The notes: generated by a model not told the origin, from the sequence alone. 11,934 nucleotides of DNA from Gammaproteobacteria bacterium (GCA_022822245.1 JAJECB010000109.1:1-11934); one strand, 5' to 3'. Shown: positions 1 through 7,950, numbered from the stretch's first letter. Numbers and translations are program-made.

Positions 1-1136
1 CCGACGACGAGGCGCTCCGGGAACGCCTGTTCATCGCCGCCCTCGGGAGCCCGGACCCCTACGGCCGCCAGCTCGACGGCATGGGCGGCGGCATCTCGTC
101 GCTCTCCAAGGTCTGCATCGTCGGGCCACCGTCGCGCCCGGACGCGGACGTGGACTACACGTTCGGCCAGGTCGCGGTGGACCGTCCCCACGTCGACTGG
201 AGCGGCAACTGCGGGAACATGTCGTCGGCCATCGGCCCGTTCGCCGTGGACGAGGGACTGGTGGACGCGCCCGGACCCGAAGGCGTCGTCGTCATCCACA
301 ACACCAACACCGGCAAGCTCGTCCGGTCCCGCTTCCCGGTGGAGGACGGCCGCGCCGCGGTCGACGGAGACACGGCGATTCCCGGCGTGCCGGGCACGGG
401 CGCCCCGGTGGACCTGGAGTTCCTCGACCCGGGCGGCGCGGGCACCGGCGCGCTCCTCCCCACCGGGAACGTGCTCGACCACCTCGAGGTCGAAGGCGCG
501 GGAACGGTTCCGGTCTCGCTGGTCGACGCGGCCAACGCGTTCGTGTTCGTCGGCGCGAGCGACGTCGGGATCACCGCAACGGAGATGCCGGCCGCCCTCG
601 ATGCCCGCGCCGAGGTGATGGAGCGGCTCGAGCGCATTCGCGCCGCGGCCGCGGTCGCGATGGGAATCGCGGCGGACCCGGCCGAGGCGTCCTCCCGGTT
701 TCCGAGCGCGCCCAAGGTCGGCATCGCCGCCCCGCCCCGGCCCGCGACGACGCTGAGCGGGGAGCACGTCGGAGCCGCCGAGGGCGACCTCACCGCGCGC
801 ATGGTCTCGATGGGCAACGTGCATCGCGCCCTCCCCCTCACCGGGGTGCTCGGGTTCGCGGTCGCCGCCGCGATTGAGGGAACGGTGGTGGCCCGGACGG
901 CGGCCGGTGCCGGAGCGCGGGACACGGACCGCGGCGGGCGGATCCGGCTCATCAGCCCGTCCGGGGTCATCTCCGCCGCCGCCGCGGTGCGGCGCACCAG
1001 GGTCGGGGGCGGGGGTTGGCACGCCGATCACGCCTCCGTGCGACGCACCCAGCGCCGCCTCTTCGACGGATTCGTCTACGTGCCGGCCGGCCGGGTGCCG
1101 GGGCTCTCGGAGACCCGCGTTCGGCCCGCCGCCTGA
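1..1136 (+). CDS. PrpF-family isomerase/tautomerase, 5' end outside window
   Basis: The reading frame is open from position 3 through the left edge, so the gene is missing its first roughly 25-30 codons; the internal ATG at 81 is not the start. The visible part has 377 codons, against about 390 residues for the family. PrpF proteins have a diaminopimelate-epimerase fold and isomerise methylaconitate in the 2-methylcitrate cycle; close relatives are 4-oxalomesaconate tautomerases and methylitaconate isomerases. Family hallmarks seen: GSPDPYGRQLDGMGG near the start, the SSLSKV segment with the presumed catalytic Lys (codon 108-110), SGNCGNMSSAIGPFAV with the presumed catalytic Cys (codon 210-212), and the C-terminal block ending in RRLFDGFVYVPA. 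The Lys/Cys assignments come from characterised PrpF. No aconitase or methylcitrate gene is visible, so the exact substrate is undetermined. Confidence 0.88.
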   Translation, partial: DDEALRERLFIAALGSPDPYGRQLDGMGGGISSLSKVCIVGPPSRPDADVDYTFGQVAVDRPHVDWSGNCGNMSSAIGPFAVDEGLVDAPGPEGVVVIHNTNTGKLVRSRFPVEDGRAAVDGDTAIPGVPGTGAPVDLEFLDPGGAGTGALLPTGNVLDHLEVEGAGTVPVSLVDAANAFVFVGASDVGITATEMPAALDARAEVMERLERIRAAAAVAMGIAADPAEASSRFPSAPKVGIAAPPRPATTLSGEHVGAAEGDLTARMVSMGNVHRALPLTGVLGFAVAAAIEGTVVARTAAGAGARDTDRGGRIRLISPSGVISAAAAVRRTRVGGGGWHADHASVRRTQRRLFDGFVYVPAGRVPGLSETRVRPAA

Positions 1137-1290
1137 GCGGGCGGGCGGCCGGAGCGCCCGTGCCCCCGTCCTGCCTCGCCGGGGCGCACGGACCGGCCGG
1201 TCGAGGCCCCCGGCGCAGGTCGAGACGCCCCACTGCCGTGTCTTCGCAGGTACTTCAGCAGACTACGCGAGCAAGAGGGGGAGAACGAGG

Positions 1291-2490
1291 ATGAACGCCA
1301 CAAGCCCGACGACCAACGCCCCCGCCGAGTCCCGGCGATACCGACCGGCGGCCGCCCGTCCGGGCACCGCGGTCTTTCTCGTTGCCGCCGCTCTGCTCAC
1401 CGCCCTCGCGTCTCTCGCCGTGCCGGCACGCGCCGAGAGGCAGTTTCCCGCCTGGGAGTTTCCGAAGACCGACTTCGAGAAGCGGACCGTGGACCTCTCG
1501 GAGATCATGTCCGGCGGCCCCCCGCGGGACGGGATCCCGGCCATCGACCGCCCCCGCTACGCGACGGCGGAGGAGGCCACGGAGTGGCTCGACCCGGACG
1601 AGCCGGTCATCGCCGTCGAGCTGGGCGGCGAGGCCCGCGCCTACCCGCTCCAGATCCTCATCTGGCACGAGATCGCGAACGACGAGCTGGGCGGCGTCCC
1701 GATCTCGGTCACGTTCTGCCCGCTCTGCAACTCCGCGATCGTCTTCGACCGCCGCCTCGACGGAGTGGTGCTCGACTTCGGGACGACGGGGCGGCTTCGC
1801 TTGAGCGACCTCGTCATGTACGACCGGCAGACCGAGACCTGGTGGCAGCAGCTCACCGGCGAGGGCCTCGTCGGTGAGCACGCGGGGCGCGAGCTCGCGC
1901 GCCTCCCCGCCGCCATCGTCGCGTGGAGCGACTTCCGCGCCGCGTTTCCGAACGGTTCCGTGCTCTCGCGCGAGACCGGGCACACCCGCTCCTACGGCTC
2001 CAATCCCTACTCGGGCTACGACTCCGCGACCCAGCCCTTCCTCTTCCGCGACAAGCCCGACCCGCGCCTCCCCGCGATGGAGCGCGTCCTGCACGTGATC
2101 GCGGGGGACGCGGAGCGGATCTATCCGTTCGGGGCGTTCACCGACGAACCGGTCATCAACGACGAAGTGGGGGGAGAGCCGGTGGTGGTGATGAGCCGCA
2201 GTGGCACCCTGTCCGTGCTCGACGAGAGGACCATCGCCGACTCGCGCCGAATTCCGTCCGCGGCCGCCTACTCGCGCCGGCAGGGCGAGCGGGTGCTCGA
2301 GTTCGAGGTTCGCGAAGGGCGCGTCGCCGACGCCGGCACCGGCTCGGTCTGGAACCTGTTCGGCGAGGCAGTGGAGGGTCCGCTCGCGGGGAGCCGCCTC
2401 GAGCCGCGCTCGCGGGGAGACCACTTCGCATTCGCCTGGCTCGCGTTCCACCCCGACGCGGACGTGTACGGCATCCCACGGCCGGAGTAG
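1291..2490 (+). CDS. Exported DUF3179 domain protein
   Basis: 399 residues. I chose the ATG at 1291 because a purine-rich GAGGGGGAGA sits just upstream and the resulting N-terminus is a good signal peptide: basic region at residues 15-24, hydrophobic core about 26-44, and an A-x-A cleavage site at 46-48. The open frame runs farther upstream but there it overlaps the prpF-like gene and has no protein-like character. The mature part has the DUF3179 hallmarks: HEIANDELGG, FCPLCNSA with Cys143 and Cys146, DRQTETWWQQ (about 178-187), and a YGSNPYSGYD block (235-244). DUF3179 proteins are secreted or periplasmic and their biochemical role is not established; the CxxC could be redox active or bind metal, which is inference. 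It lies 154 bp after the prpF-like gene on the same strand and converges on fbpC. Confidence 0.87.
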   Translation: MNATSPTTNAPAESRRYRPAAARPGTAVFLVAAALLTALASLAVPARAERQFPAWEFPKTDFEKRTVDLSEIMSGGPPRDGIPAIDRPRYATAEEATEWLDPDEPVIAVELGGEARAYPLQILIWHEIANDELGGVPISVTFCPLCNSAIVFDRRLDGVVLDFGTTGRLRLSDLVMYDRQTETWWQQLTGEGLVGEHAGRELARLPAAIVAWSDFRAAFPNGSVLSRETGHTRSYGSNPYSGYDSATQPFLFRDKPDPRLPAMERVLHVIAGDAERIYPFGAFTDEPVINDEVGGEPVVVMSRSGTLSVLDERTIADSRRIPSAAAYSRRQGERVLEFEVREGRVADAGTGSVWNLFGEAVEGPLAGSRLEPRSRGDHFAFAWLAFHPDADVYGIPRPE

Positions 2491-2546
2491 CCGTCCGGAG
2501 CCTGACCGGGATCGCGAGGCGGAGGCGGGCGGGACTTGCCGCGAAT

Positions 2547-2576
2547 GTCGGATTTCGCTTCGCGGATCCGACCTAC
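2547..2576. repeat. REP-like palindrome between convergent genes
   Basis: A perfect 7-bp inverted repeat, GTCGGAT (2547-2553) and ATCCGAC (2566-2572), encloses a 12-nt loop containing CGCTTCGCG. Read on the minus strand it begins GTAGGTCGGAT. A degenerate relative lies at 9071-9103. The element sits between the convergent DUF3179 and fbpC genes, and its GTAG edge provides the TAG stop of fbpC. The shape resembles dispersed intergenic palindromes of Pseudomonadota (GTAGGTCGGATT followed by a GCGAAGCG-like loop), by recollection only. It may act as a bidirectional terminator or mRNA stabiliser. Confidence 0.6.
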
Positions 2577-3706
2577 CGGCTTCGCGACACGCGTTCGCGC
2601 ACGGGTGCGCCGGCAGCCGGTCCAGCCGGGAACACGAAGGTGTGCTCGGGGCGGGCCCGCAGGGCGAGCCGGTCCCCGGACGCGATGGGGGCGGTGCCCG
2701 GCATCCGGGCCTGGATGGAGACCGACTCCGCGCCTTCCGCCGCTCCGCGCGCCTCCCGGGTACGGTCGAGGGGGGTCATGAGCACGAGGGTCCAGACCCC
2801 GAGCCGGCGGACCGAACGCACCTGAACCCGGATCCCGTCCTCGCCGGCCGAGGACGGGTCCCCGAGCTCGATCCCGTCCGCCCGGAACGCGACGTCCACC
2901 CGGCTCGACTCCGCGAGGCCGGGGGCCGCGACCGTCCCGAGGGGGGTCGACACCGACCCGGCGCGGACCGTCCCCTGGTACCGGTTGACGGGGCCGAAGA
3001 GCCGCACGGTGAAGAGATCCGAGGGGCGGGCGTAGATCTCGTCCGGCGTCGCGTCCTGCACGATGCGCCCCTCGCGCATCACCACGATTCGGTCCGCGAG
3101 GAGCATCGCTTCCTCGGCGTCGTGGGTGACGAGGACGGTCACCGAGTCGCTTCGGGCGAGGAGACTCATGGTCTCCATCCGGACCTCGTGCCGCAGGTGC
3201 TCGTCGAGGGTGGAGAACGGCTCGTCAAGGAGCATCACCCGGGGATTCGGGGCAAGCGCCCGGAGGAGCGCGACCCGCTGCTGCTGGCCGCCGGAAAGGG
3301 CGTGCGGATAGCGCCCGGCGAGGTCCGACATGCCGAGGTCGGCGAGGATGTGCCGCGCCCGCTCCTCCCCCTCCGCGCGGCCTCCGGGCAGGCCGTAGCG
3401 GATGTTCTCGGTCACCGTGAGATGAGGGAAGAGGGCATAGTCCTGAAACACGAGCCCCACGCCACGCGCCTCGGGGGGGACCTGCGGATGGAGCCCGGCC
3501 GCCGCGACCGTCCGCCCCCCGATCGCGATGCTTCCGTCCTGGATCGTTTCGAGGCCCGCGGCGAGCCGGAGCAGGGTGCTCTTCCCGCACCCGGAGGGGC
3601 CGAGCAGGCAGATGGTCTCCCCGGACCGGAACTCGAGGTCCACCGAATCGACGGCGAGGACCGACCCGTAGCGGTGCGACACGCCCTCGAACGTCAGGCC
3701 CGACAT
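2573..3706 (-). CDS. fbpC: Ferric iron ABC transporter ATP-binding protein (FbpC-like)
   Basis: 377 residues, the usual size for FbpC/PotA-type ATPases. It hydrolyses ATP on the cytoplasmic side to drive import through the permease encoded 28 bp upstream in the same operon. Visible motifs: Walker A GPSGCGKST (36-44), Q-loop FQDYALFPHL with Gln88, ABC signature LSGGQ (137-141), Walker B VMLLDEP with Asp161 and Glu162, D-loop STLD (165-168) and H-loop His195. Residues from about 240 form the TOBE-type regulatory domain, ending in an RPEHTFVFP segment. A GGAG six bases before the ATG supports the start. The iron assignment rests mainly on the partner permease; thiamine or polyamine ATPases are close paralogues. 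The stop codon lies within a palindromic repeat. Confidence 0.9.
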   Translation of the reverse strand: MSGLTFEGVSHRYGSVLAVDSVDLEFRSGETICLLGPSGCGKSTLLRLAAGLETIQDGSIAIGGRTVAAAGLHPQVPPEARGVGLVFQDYALFPHLTVTENIRYGLPGGRAEGEERARHILADLGMSDLAGRYPHALSGGQQQRVALLRALAPNPRVMLLDEPFSTLDEHLRHEVRMETMSLLARSDSVTVLVTHDAEEAMLLADRIVVMREGRIVQDATPDEIYARPSDLFTVRLFGPVNRYQGTVRAGSVSTPLGTVAAPGLAESSRVDVAFRADGIELGDPSSAGEDGIRVQVRSVRRLGVWTLVLMTPLDRTREARGAAEGAESVSIQARMPGTAPIASGDRLALRARPEHTFVFPAGPAAGAPVRERVSRSR

Positions 3707-3734
3707 GGACCGCTCCGCCGCCCGCCGGCCGTGC

Positions 3735-5417
3735 TCAGCCCGACCGGTGTCCGGGTCGGGCGCGGGTGATGGTGCGACTGATGAGGGCCACCGGGAGGAC
3801 GCCCGCGGCCACGATGGTGAGCGCCCCGAGCGCGCACTCCTCGAGGAGCTCGTCGGAGGCGAGCTGGTACACGAAGGTCGCGAGGGTCTCGAAGTCGAAC
3901 GGCCGCATGAGCAGGGTGAGCGGCAGCTCCTTCATGGTATCGACGAAGACGAGGAGGGTCGCGACGAGGAGGCTCGGCCGGACGAGCGGGAGATGGACCC
4001 GCCGCAGGGCCGCGCCGGGCCCCGAGCCAAGCGTGCGGGCGGCGCCTTCGATGCTCGGGGTGACGCGCCCGAGACCCGCGTCGAGGGTCCGGTAGGAGAG
4101 CGAAAGGAACCGGGCCGAGTAGCCGAGGACGAGCCCCGCGACGGTCCCGCTGAGGACCAGGCCGGTCGGGATGCCGAAGAGGTCCCGCGAGAGCGCGTCC
4201 ACCGTGTTGTCGAAGGCGCCGAACGGGTAGAGGAAGCCCACCGCGAGGACCGCTCCCGGTACCGCGTAGCCGACGGTGGCCGCCTCCGCCATGCCCCGCA
4301 TCGCGGGGCGCCGGGAGAGCCGCACCCCGTAGGCGAGGACGAGGCCGAGGGCGGTCGTGACCACCGCTGCCGCCAGGGCGAGCTTGAGGCTGTTGCCCGC
4401 GAGGGCGAGGTACTCGCGGGCGAGCGCCGCCTCGTGGAACTCGATCACGTAGCCCGCGAGGACCGCGGCGGGAAGACCGAACCCGAGGAGGACCGGCAGC
4501 GCGCACCACGCGAGGGCCGCGGCCCCGGCGGCACGGGAAAGGGGGTATTCCGGGAGCCCGCGCACCCGGGTGGTGGTCGCGTGGACCCGGCCCCGGTGCC
4601 GGGCCCGGCGCTCGAGGGCAAGCAGGGCGAGGGTGAACGCGACGAGGGCGATCGCGAGCTGCGAGGCACCGGCCGGGCTGTCCATGTTGAGCCAGACGTC
4701 GAAGATCCCGGCCGTGAACGTGGGGACCGCGAAGAAGTCCACGGTCCCGAACTCGTTGAGGGTCTCCATGAGGGCGAGCGCGACCCCGACCGCGATGCCC
4801 GGGCGCGCCATCGGCAGGGCGATGCGGAGGAAGCTGCGGGCCGGCCCGCGCCCGAGGGTGCGGCTCGCCTCGAACAGGCAGAAGCACTGCTCGATGAAGG
4901 CGGCCCTTGCGAGCAGGTAGACGTAGGGGTAGAGCACGAGCGACAGCACGATCGCGGCCCCGCCGAGGGAACGGATCTCGGGGAACCAGTAGTCGCGGGC
5001 GGAGGTCCAGCCGAAGGCCTCGCGGAGCACGCCCTGGACCGGCCCCGCGTACTCGAGCTGGTCGGTGATGACGAAGGCGAGGACGTAGCTCGGCACCGCG
5101 AGCGGCAGGAGGAGCGCGAAGGAGAGGACCCGGCGCCCCGGAAAGCGGTACATGGTCACCAGCCAGGCGGTGCTCGTCCCGAGGACGATGGTGCCGAGCC
5201 CGACGCCAAGCATCAGCCACACGGTGTTCGAGACGTAGGTCGGGAGGACGGTGGCGGCGAGGTGGCGCCAGGTGTCGTCGGACGGATCGAGGGCCCGCCA
5301 GGCGATGGCGGCGAGGGGCACCGCGACGAGGGCGGCGATGGCGACGGCGCCCGCCGTCCACCCGTCGAAGGCGGGTGGCCTGGCGGCGCGGCGGGCGGCG
5401 GCTGCGAGGGCGGTCAC
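3735..5417 (-). CDS. fbpB: Ferric iron ABC transporter fused permease (FbpB-like)
   Basis: 560 residues, an inner-membrane protein with two tandem BPD_transp_1 permease halves and about twelve hydrophobic segments. Both halves carry the ATPase-docking EAA loop: EASRTLGRGP from Glu183 and EGAARTLGSGP from Glu457. The segment NEFGTVDFFAVPTFTAGIFDVW is characteristic of FbpB/AfuB iron permeases and favours iron over ThiP-like thiamine permeases, which share the double-permease layout. The start is GTG at 5417, with GAGGG four bases upstream. It is the first gene of a two-gene minus-strand operon with fbpC. The periplasmic iron-binding protein is not encoded here, so it must come from elsewhere. 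The divergent fur gene suggests iron-responsive control. Confidence 0.9.
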   Translation of the reverse strand: MTALAAAARRAARPPAFDGWTAGAVAIAALVAVPLAAIAWRALDPSDDTWRHLAATVLPTYVSNTVWLMLGVGLGTIVLGTSTAWLVTMYRFPGRRVLSFALLLPLAVPSYVLAFVITDQLEYAGPVQGVLREAFGWTSARDYWFPEIRSLGGAAIVLSLVLYPYVYLLARAAFIEQCFCLFEASRTLGRGPARSFLRIALPMARPGIAVGVALALMETLNEFGTVDFFAVPTFTAGIFDVWLNMDSPAGASQLAIALVAFTLALLALERRARHRGRVHATTTRVRGLPEYPLSRAAGAAALAWCALPVLLGFGLPAAVLAGYVIEFHEAALAREYLALAGNSLKLALAAAVVTTALGLVLAYGVRLSRRPAMRGMAEAATVGYAVPGAVLAVGFLYPFGAFDNTVDALSRDLFGIPTGLVLSGTVAGLVLGYSARFLSLSYRTLDAGLGRVTPSIEGAARTLGSGPGAALRRVHLPLVRPSLLVATLLVFVDTMKELPLTLLMRPFDFETLATFVYQLASDELLEECALGALTIVAAGVLPVALISRTITRARPGHRSG

Positions 5418-5820
5418 GTCACCCTCGGTGCGAGCCGATGTGTCGGGAGCGCGCGAGCGGCGGTCGGAAGCACGCCGGGCGAAGGGCTGGGAAAGCCCCG
5501 AGAATCAACCGAGGTACGCACGGGCAGGAAGCCCGGGCGTCCATGGTCCGACCCCGAACGCGGGTTCGGCGTCCGCTCGGAGCGCGGGCTTGCCGCACGC
5601 GCTGCCTCCGCGGAGCACGGCCCCGAGCCGGGTGGCCGTGCCGCGGCACGGACGCCTCCCCCGTCCGCACTGCGCGCGGTCAAGGATGCCCATCTCCCGG
5701 GAGGGGCGCCGAGAACCCCGGAGCGCCTGCGTTCCCCCCGAACCTCATGGGTGATCGAGCTTGTCAATGGCAACTTGAACCGTGCGCAACGAGCGTGATG
5801 CCGTGACTCTCCCACGGATT

Positions 5821-5844
5821 GCCGCCTCCGAGAGGGGAGGCGGC
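5821..5844. other. GC-rich hairpin upstream of fur
   Basis: A perfect 9-bp inverted repeat, GCCGCCTCC (5821-5829) and GGAGGCGGC (5836-5844), encloses a 6-nt loop. No T-tract follows on either strand, so it is not a classical intrinsic terminator. It borders the A+T-rich island of the fur/fbpB control region and could be a transcriptional boundary, a regulator site or an untranslated-leader structure. The structure is certain; the role is unknown. Confidence 0.55.
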
Positions 5845-5851
5845 GCGCGAG

Positions 5852-5895
5852 TCTAAACGAGAAAGATTCATATTCGCAACCTTGTTTCCAACTTG
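5852..5895. promoter_or_regulatory. A+T-rich island, possible promoter and weak Fur-box-like site
   Basis: This is a conspicuous A+T-rich stretch in an otherwise GC-rich region, 60-100 bp before the fur GTG. The 19-mer GAGAAAGATTCATATTCGC (5860-5878) matches the Fur consensus GATAATGATAATCATTATC at 11 of 19 positions by my alignment, too few for a firm call. Position and composition make it the best candidate for the fur promoter or operator, and possibly for fbpBC, whose start is about 440 bp away. Confidence 0.3.
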
Positions 5896-5943
5896 CCATC
5901 ACCCCCTTCCGGTGTCACCCTGTTGTGTCGCGATTCGCGTTCC

Positions 5944-5949
5944 GAGGAG
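5944..5949 (+). promoter_or_regulatory. Ribosome binding site that sets the fur start
   Basis: GAGGAG lies six bases before the GTG at 5956. It picks that GTG, which gives the family-typical start [12 protein letters not shown], over the in-frame ATG at 5893, which would add 21 residues with no family likeness. Confidence 0.7.
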
Positions 5950-5955
5950 CACGAC

Positions 5956-6375
5956 GTGCAGAATGCGGACCTGAAGCGCGCAGGGCTCAAGGCCACCCTC
6001 CCCCGCCTTCGAATCCTCGAGATTCTCGAAGACAGCGCCGACCTGCACGTGAGCGCGGAGGATGTCTACGACCGCCTCCGGGCGGGCGGAGAGTCCATCG
6101 GGCTCGCGACCGTGTACCGGGTGCTCACCCAGTTCGAGCAGGCGGGGCTCGTCATTCGCCACAACTTCGACGGCGGATCGGCGGTCTTCGAGCTCGCGGC
6201 CGGCGAGCACCACGACCACCTCGTGTGCGTGCGGTGCAACCGCGTGACCGAGTTCGTCGATGACGTCATCGAGGAGCGGCAGAGGAGGATCGCGGCCGAG
6301 AACGGCTTCGCGATGACCGACCACAGCCTCGTCATCCACGGCATCTGCTCCGACTGCCAGCGCGATTCGGACTGA
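5956..6375 (+). CDS. fur: Ferric uptake regulator Fur
   Basis: 139 residues from a GTG start with a GAGGAG site six bases upstream; the family is typically 135-150 residues. Fur is a dimeric metal-dependent repressor of iron-uptake genes. The N-terminal winged helix covers residues 1-80, with the recognition helix around [16 protein letters not shown] (49-64). The dimerisation/metal domain holds the HHDH motif (85-88), Cys91/Cys94, His123 and His128, and a second CxxC at Cys131/Cys134, the arrangement expected for the structural zinc site. It is divergent from the fbpBC iron transporter. The [10 protein letters not shown] start and [12 protein letters not shown] resemble true Fur of gamma/beta-proteobacteria rather than Zur or PerR. 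Confidence 0.95.
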   Translation: MQNADLKRAGLKATLPRLRILEILEDSADLHVSAEDVYDRLRAGGESIGLATVYRVLTQFEQAGLVIRHNFDGGSAVFELAAGEHHDHLVCVRCNRVTEFVDDVIEERQRRIAAENGFAMTDHSLVIHGICSDCQRDSD

Positions 6376-6396
6376 CCGGACCGGCCCCCCGCCCGC

Positions 6397-6412
6397 CCCG
6401 CGGTTCCGCGGG
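6397..6412 (+). terminator. Possible fur terminator hairpin (no T-tract)
   Basis: CCCGCGG (6397-6403) and CCGCGGG (6406-6412) are perfect complements; in RNA this folds as a 5-bp stem with a 6-nt loop. It starts 21 bp after the fur stop. No T-run follows; instead there is a C-rich, G-poor stretch, so Rho-dependent termination is as likely as intrinsic termination. Confidence 0.35.
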
Positions 6413-6423
6413 AGCGGATTCCG

Positions 6424-6446
6424 CCCCCGCCCCGCCCCCTTGCCCC
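6424..6446 (-). other. G-quadruplex motif on minus strand / C-rich tract on plus strand
   Basis: On the plus strand four C-runs of 5, 4, 5 and 4 bases are separated by G, G and TTG. The minus strand therefore carries four G-runs of at least four bases with loops of 3, 1 and 1, a strong quadruplex pattern. It lies between fur and the CoA-transferase gene. For plus-strand transcription the G-rich strand is the template, and the RNA is C-rich as in Rho-loading sites. No function is proven. Confidence 0.5.
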
Positions 6447-6569
6447 TTGCCGCCGCCTCGCCCGGCGGACGCGATAGCCTCGAACGAGCGCACGACCCGG
6501 CCGGTCGGCGCTCCGGAGCTTGATGTACCATCGCAGCCCCCTTGGATGCAGCAGCAGGAGAGGACGGGG

Positions 6570-7757
6570 ATGGGACCGCTCGCAGGCTTCCGGATCGTGG
6601 AGCTGGCGGGCATCGGCCCGGGGCCGATGTGCGCGATGATGCTCTCGGACATGGGCGCGGACGTCATCCGGGTGGACCGGGTGGCGGATTCGGGGCTCGG
6701 GATGAAGCGCGACCCGCGCTACGACCTCCTCAACCGGGGGCGGCGCTCCGTCGCCGTCGACATGAAGACCGAGGCCGGGCGCGAGGCGGTGCTCCGGCTC
6801 GTGGCGGAGGCGGACGGACTCATCGAGGGATTCCGCCCCGGGGTGACCGAGCGGCTCGGCATCGGCCCCGACGAATGCCTCGCGCACAACCCCCGCCTCG
6901 TCTACGGCCGGATGACGGGCTGGGGCCAGGAAGGACCCATCGCTCACGCGGCCGGGCACGACATCAACTACATCGCCCTCACCGGCGCGCTGCACGCGGT
7001 CGGCTCGCGGGGCGGTCCCCCCGTCCCCGCCCTCAATCTCGTCGGCGACTTCGGCGGCGGCGGGCTCTACCTCGCGTTCGGCATGGTGTGCGGCCTGCTC
7101 GAAGCGCAGCGCTCGGGCCAGGGCCAGGTGGTCGACTCCGCGATGACCGACGGCTCCGCCTCCCTCATGACGATGGTGTACGGCATGTTCGCGGCCGGCG
7201 CGTGGGAGGACGAACGAGGACGCAACGCGGTCGACGGCGGCAGCCACTTCTACACGGTGTACGAGACGAAGGACGGCAAGCACGTCTCGATCGGGTCCAT
7301 CGAGGACAAGTTCTACGCGGAGCTCCTTGAACGGACCGGGGTGGACCCCGCCTCCCTTCCCGAGCAGTTCGACCGGACGAAGTGGCCGGACACGACGGAC
7401 CGATTCGCAGCCGTCTTCCGGACGAAGACCCGCGACGAGTGGTGCGAGATCATGGAGGGGAGCGACGTCTGCTTCGCGCCGGTGCTCTCGCTCGCCGAGG
7501 CCCCCGCCCACCCCCACAACCGGGCCCGGGAGACGTTCGTCGAGGTGGACGGGGTGGTCCAGCCCGCGCCCGCTCCCCGATTCAGCCGCACTGCGCCTGC
7601 CATCCAGCGACCGCCCGCGCACCGCGGCGAGCACACCGACGAGGCCCTCGCGGACTGGGGCTTCTCGGCCGAGGAGATCGCGACCCTCCACGCCGAGGGG
7701 GCGATCGCGGGCGGCGAGGGGACCCAAGCGGCGGCCGCGGCGCAGGCGGCGGACTGA
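6570..7757 (+). CDS. Class III CoA-transferase family, alpha-methylacyl-CoA racemase type
   Basis: 395 residues from the ATG at 6570, which has AGGAG nine bases upstream and begins at the family start [18 protein letters not shown]; in-frame ATGs upstream are possible but lack family sequence. Alpha-methylacyl-CoA racemases interconvert (2R)- and (2S)-2-methylacyl-CoAs; relatives transfer CoA between acids. His130 ([14 protein letters not shown]), Asp160 ([10 protein letters not shown]) and Glu245 ([10 protein letters not shown]) match His126, Asp156 and Glu241 of the characterised mycobacterial racemase, all with the same +4 offset, which favours a racemase over a generic CoA-transferase. 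The C-terminus has a short Ala-rich tail (about 380-395). The protein is cytoplasmic. The physiological substrate cannot be read from the sequence. Confidence 0.88.
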   Translation: MGPLAGFRIVELAGIGPGPMCAMMLSDMGADVIRVDRVADSGLGMKRDPRYDLLNRGRRSVAVDMKTEAGREAVLRLVAEADGLIEGFRPGVTERLGIGPDECLAHNPRLVYGRMTGWGQEGPIAHAAGHDINYIALTGALHAVGSRGGPPVPALNLVGDFGGGGLYLAFGMVCGLLEAQRSGQGQVVDSAMTDGSASLMTMVYGMFAAGAWEDERGRNAVDGGSHFYTVYETKDGKHVSIGSIEDKFYAELLERTGVDPASLPEQFDRTKWPDTTDRFAAVFRTKTRDEWCEIMEGSDVCFAPVLSLAEAPAHPHNRARETFVEVDGVVQPAPAPRFSRTAPAIQRPPAHRGEHTDEALADWGFSAEEIATLHAEGAIAGGEGTQAAAAAQAAD

Positions 7758-7849
7758 ACGCGGACGCGGCGCGGAGAGCCGCGGGCGGGCGACCCGACGC
7801 GCTCGCGCAACGGGCTCGCAACGGCCGATCCCGGTTCCGGCCGGGTCGC

Positions 7850-7915
7850 GAAGTGCCCCGCTCCACCCTCCCCCGCCCTGCCCTGTCCCGCGTCCCCGGA
7901 GCCCCCCGGCACTTC
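7850..7915 (+). other. C-rich leader tract flanked by 8-bp inverted repeats
   Basis: GAAGTGCC (7850-7857) and GGCACTTC (7908-7915) are perfect inverted repeats enclosing about 50 nt of strongly C-rich, G-poor sequence. The minus strand of this tract has many G-runs of three or more. It ends 35 bp before the asparaginase-like start. It may be a leader structure, a Rho-loading region or the end of the upstream transcript. Confidence 0.35.
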
Positions 7916-7950
7916 TTCGAACCGTTCCTCAACCGATTGGATTTCCGAGC

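Larger units (their letters stand above)
5418..5955. other. Divergent intergenic region between fbpB and fur
   Basis: 538 bp without a convincing gene. Positions 5418-5810 are very GC-rich; the open frames crossing them are low-complexity Arg/Pro/Gly/Ala strings with no family signature, and I recognise no structured RNA. Positions 5821-5844 hold a strong hairpin, followed by an A+T-rich island at 5852-5895 before the fur start. The promoters of both genes should lie here, but no textbook -35/-10 pair is present. A TTGACA hexamer occurs on the minus strand at 5767-5762 without a good -10 partner. Confidence 0.6.

Noticed and set aside
1191..1202. Perfect palindrome GACCGGCCGGTC before the DUF3179 gene
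   Set aside because: Short GC-only palindrome, expected by chance at this composition; no further support.
874..1290. Upstream extension of the DUF3179 frame, starting inside the prpF-like gene
   Set aside because: The extension is Arg/Ser/Pro/Gly low complexity and would bury the signal peptide; the ATG at 1291 has a ribosome site and gives a normal export signal.
2201..3769. Long plus-strand open frame across DUF3179 and antisense to fbpC
   Set aside because: No recognisable domain, composition typical of antisense GC-rich frames, and it contradicts two clear genes.
3694..5361. Long open frame on the minus strand overlapping fbpB in another frame
   Set aside because: The product is a low-complexity Arg/Pro/Gly string; fbpB in the correct frame explains the sequence fully. 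High GC creates such shadows.
5762..5767. TTGACA on the minus strand as the fbpB promoter -35
   Set aside because: No acceptable -10 hexamer at 16-18 bp; a single hexamer is not enough.
5414..5902. Minus-strand frame upstream of fbpB as an extra gene
   Set aside because: No motif, biased composition, runs into the fbpB start and overlaps the probable control region.
6066..7727. 553-codon minus-strand frame antisense to fur and the CoA-transferase
   Set aside because: Antisense shadow: His/Arg/Val/Glu-rich without motifs.
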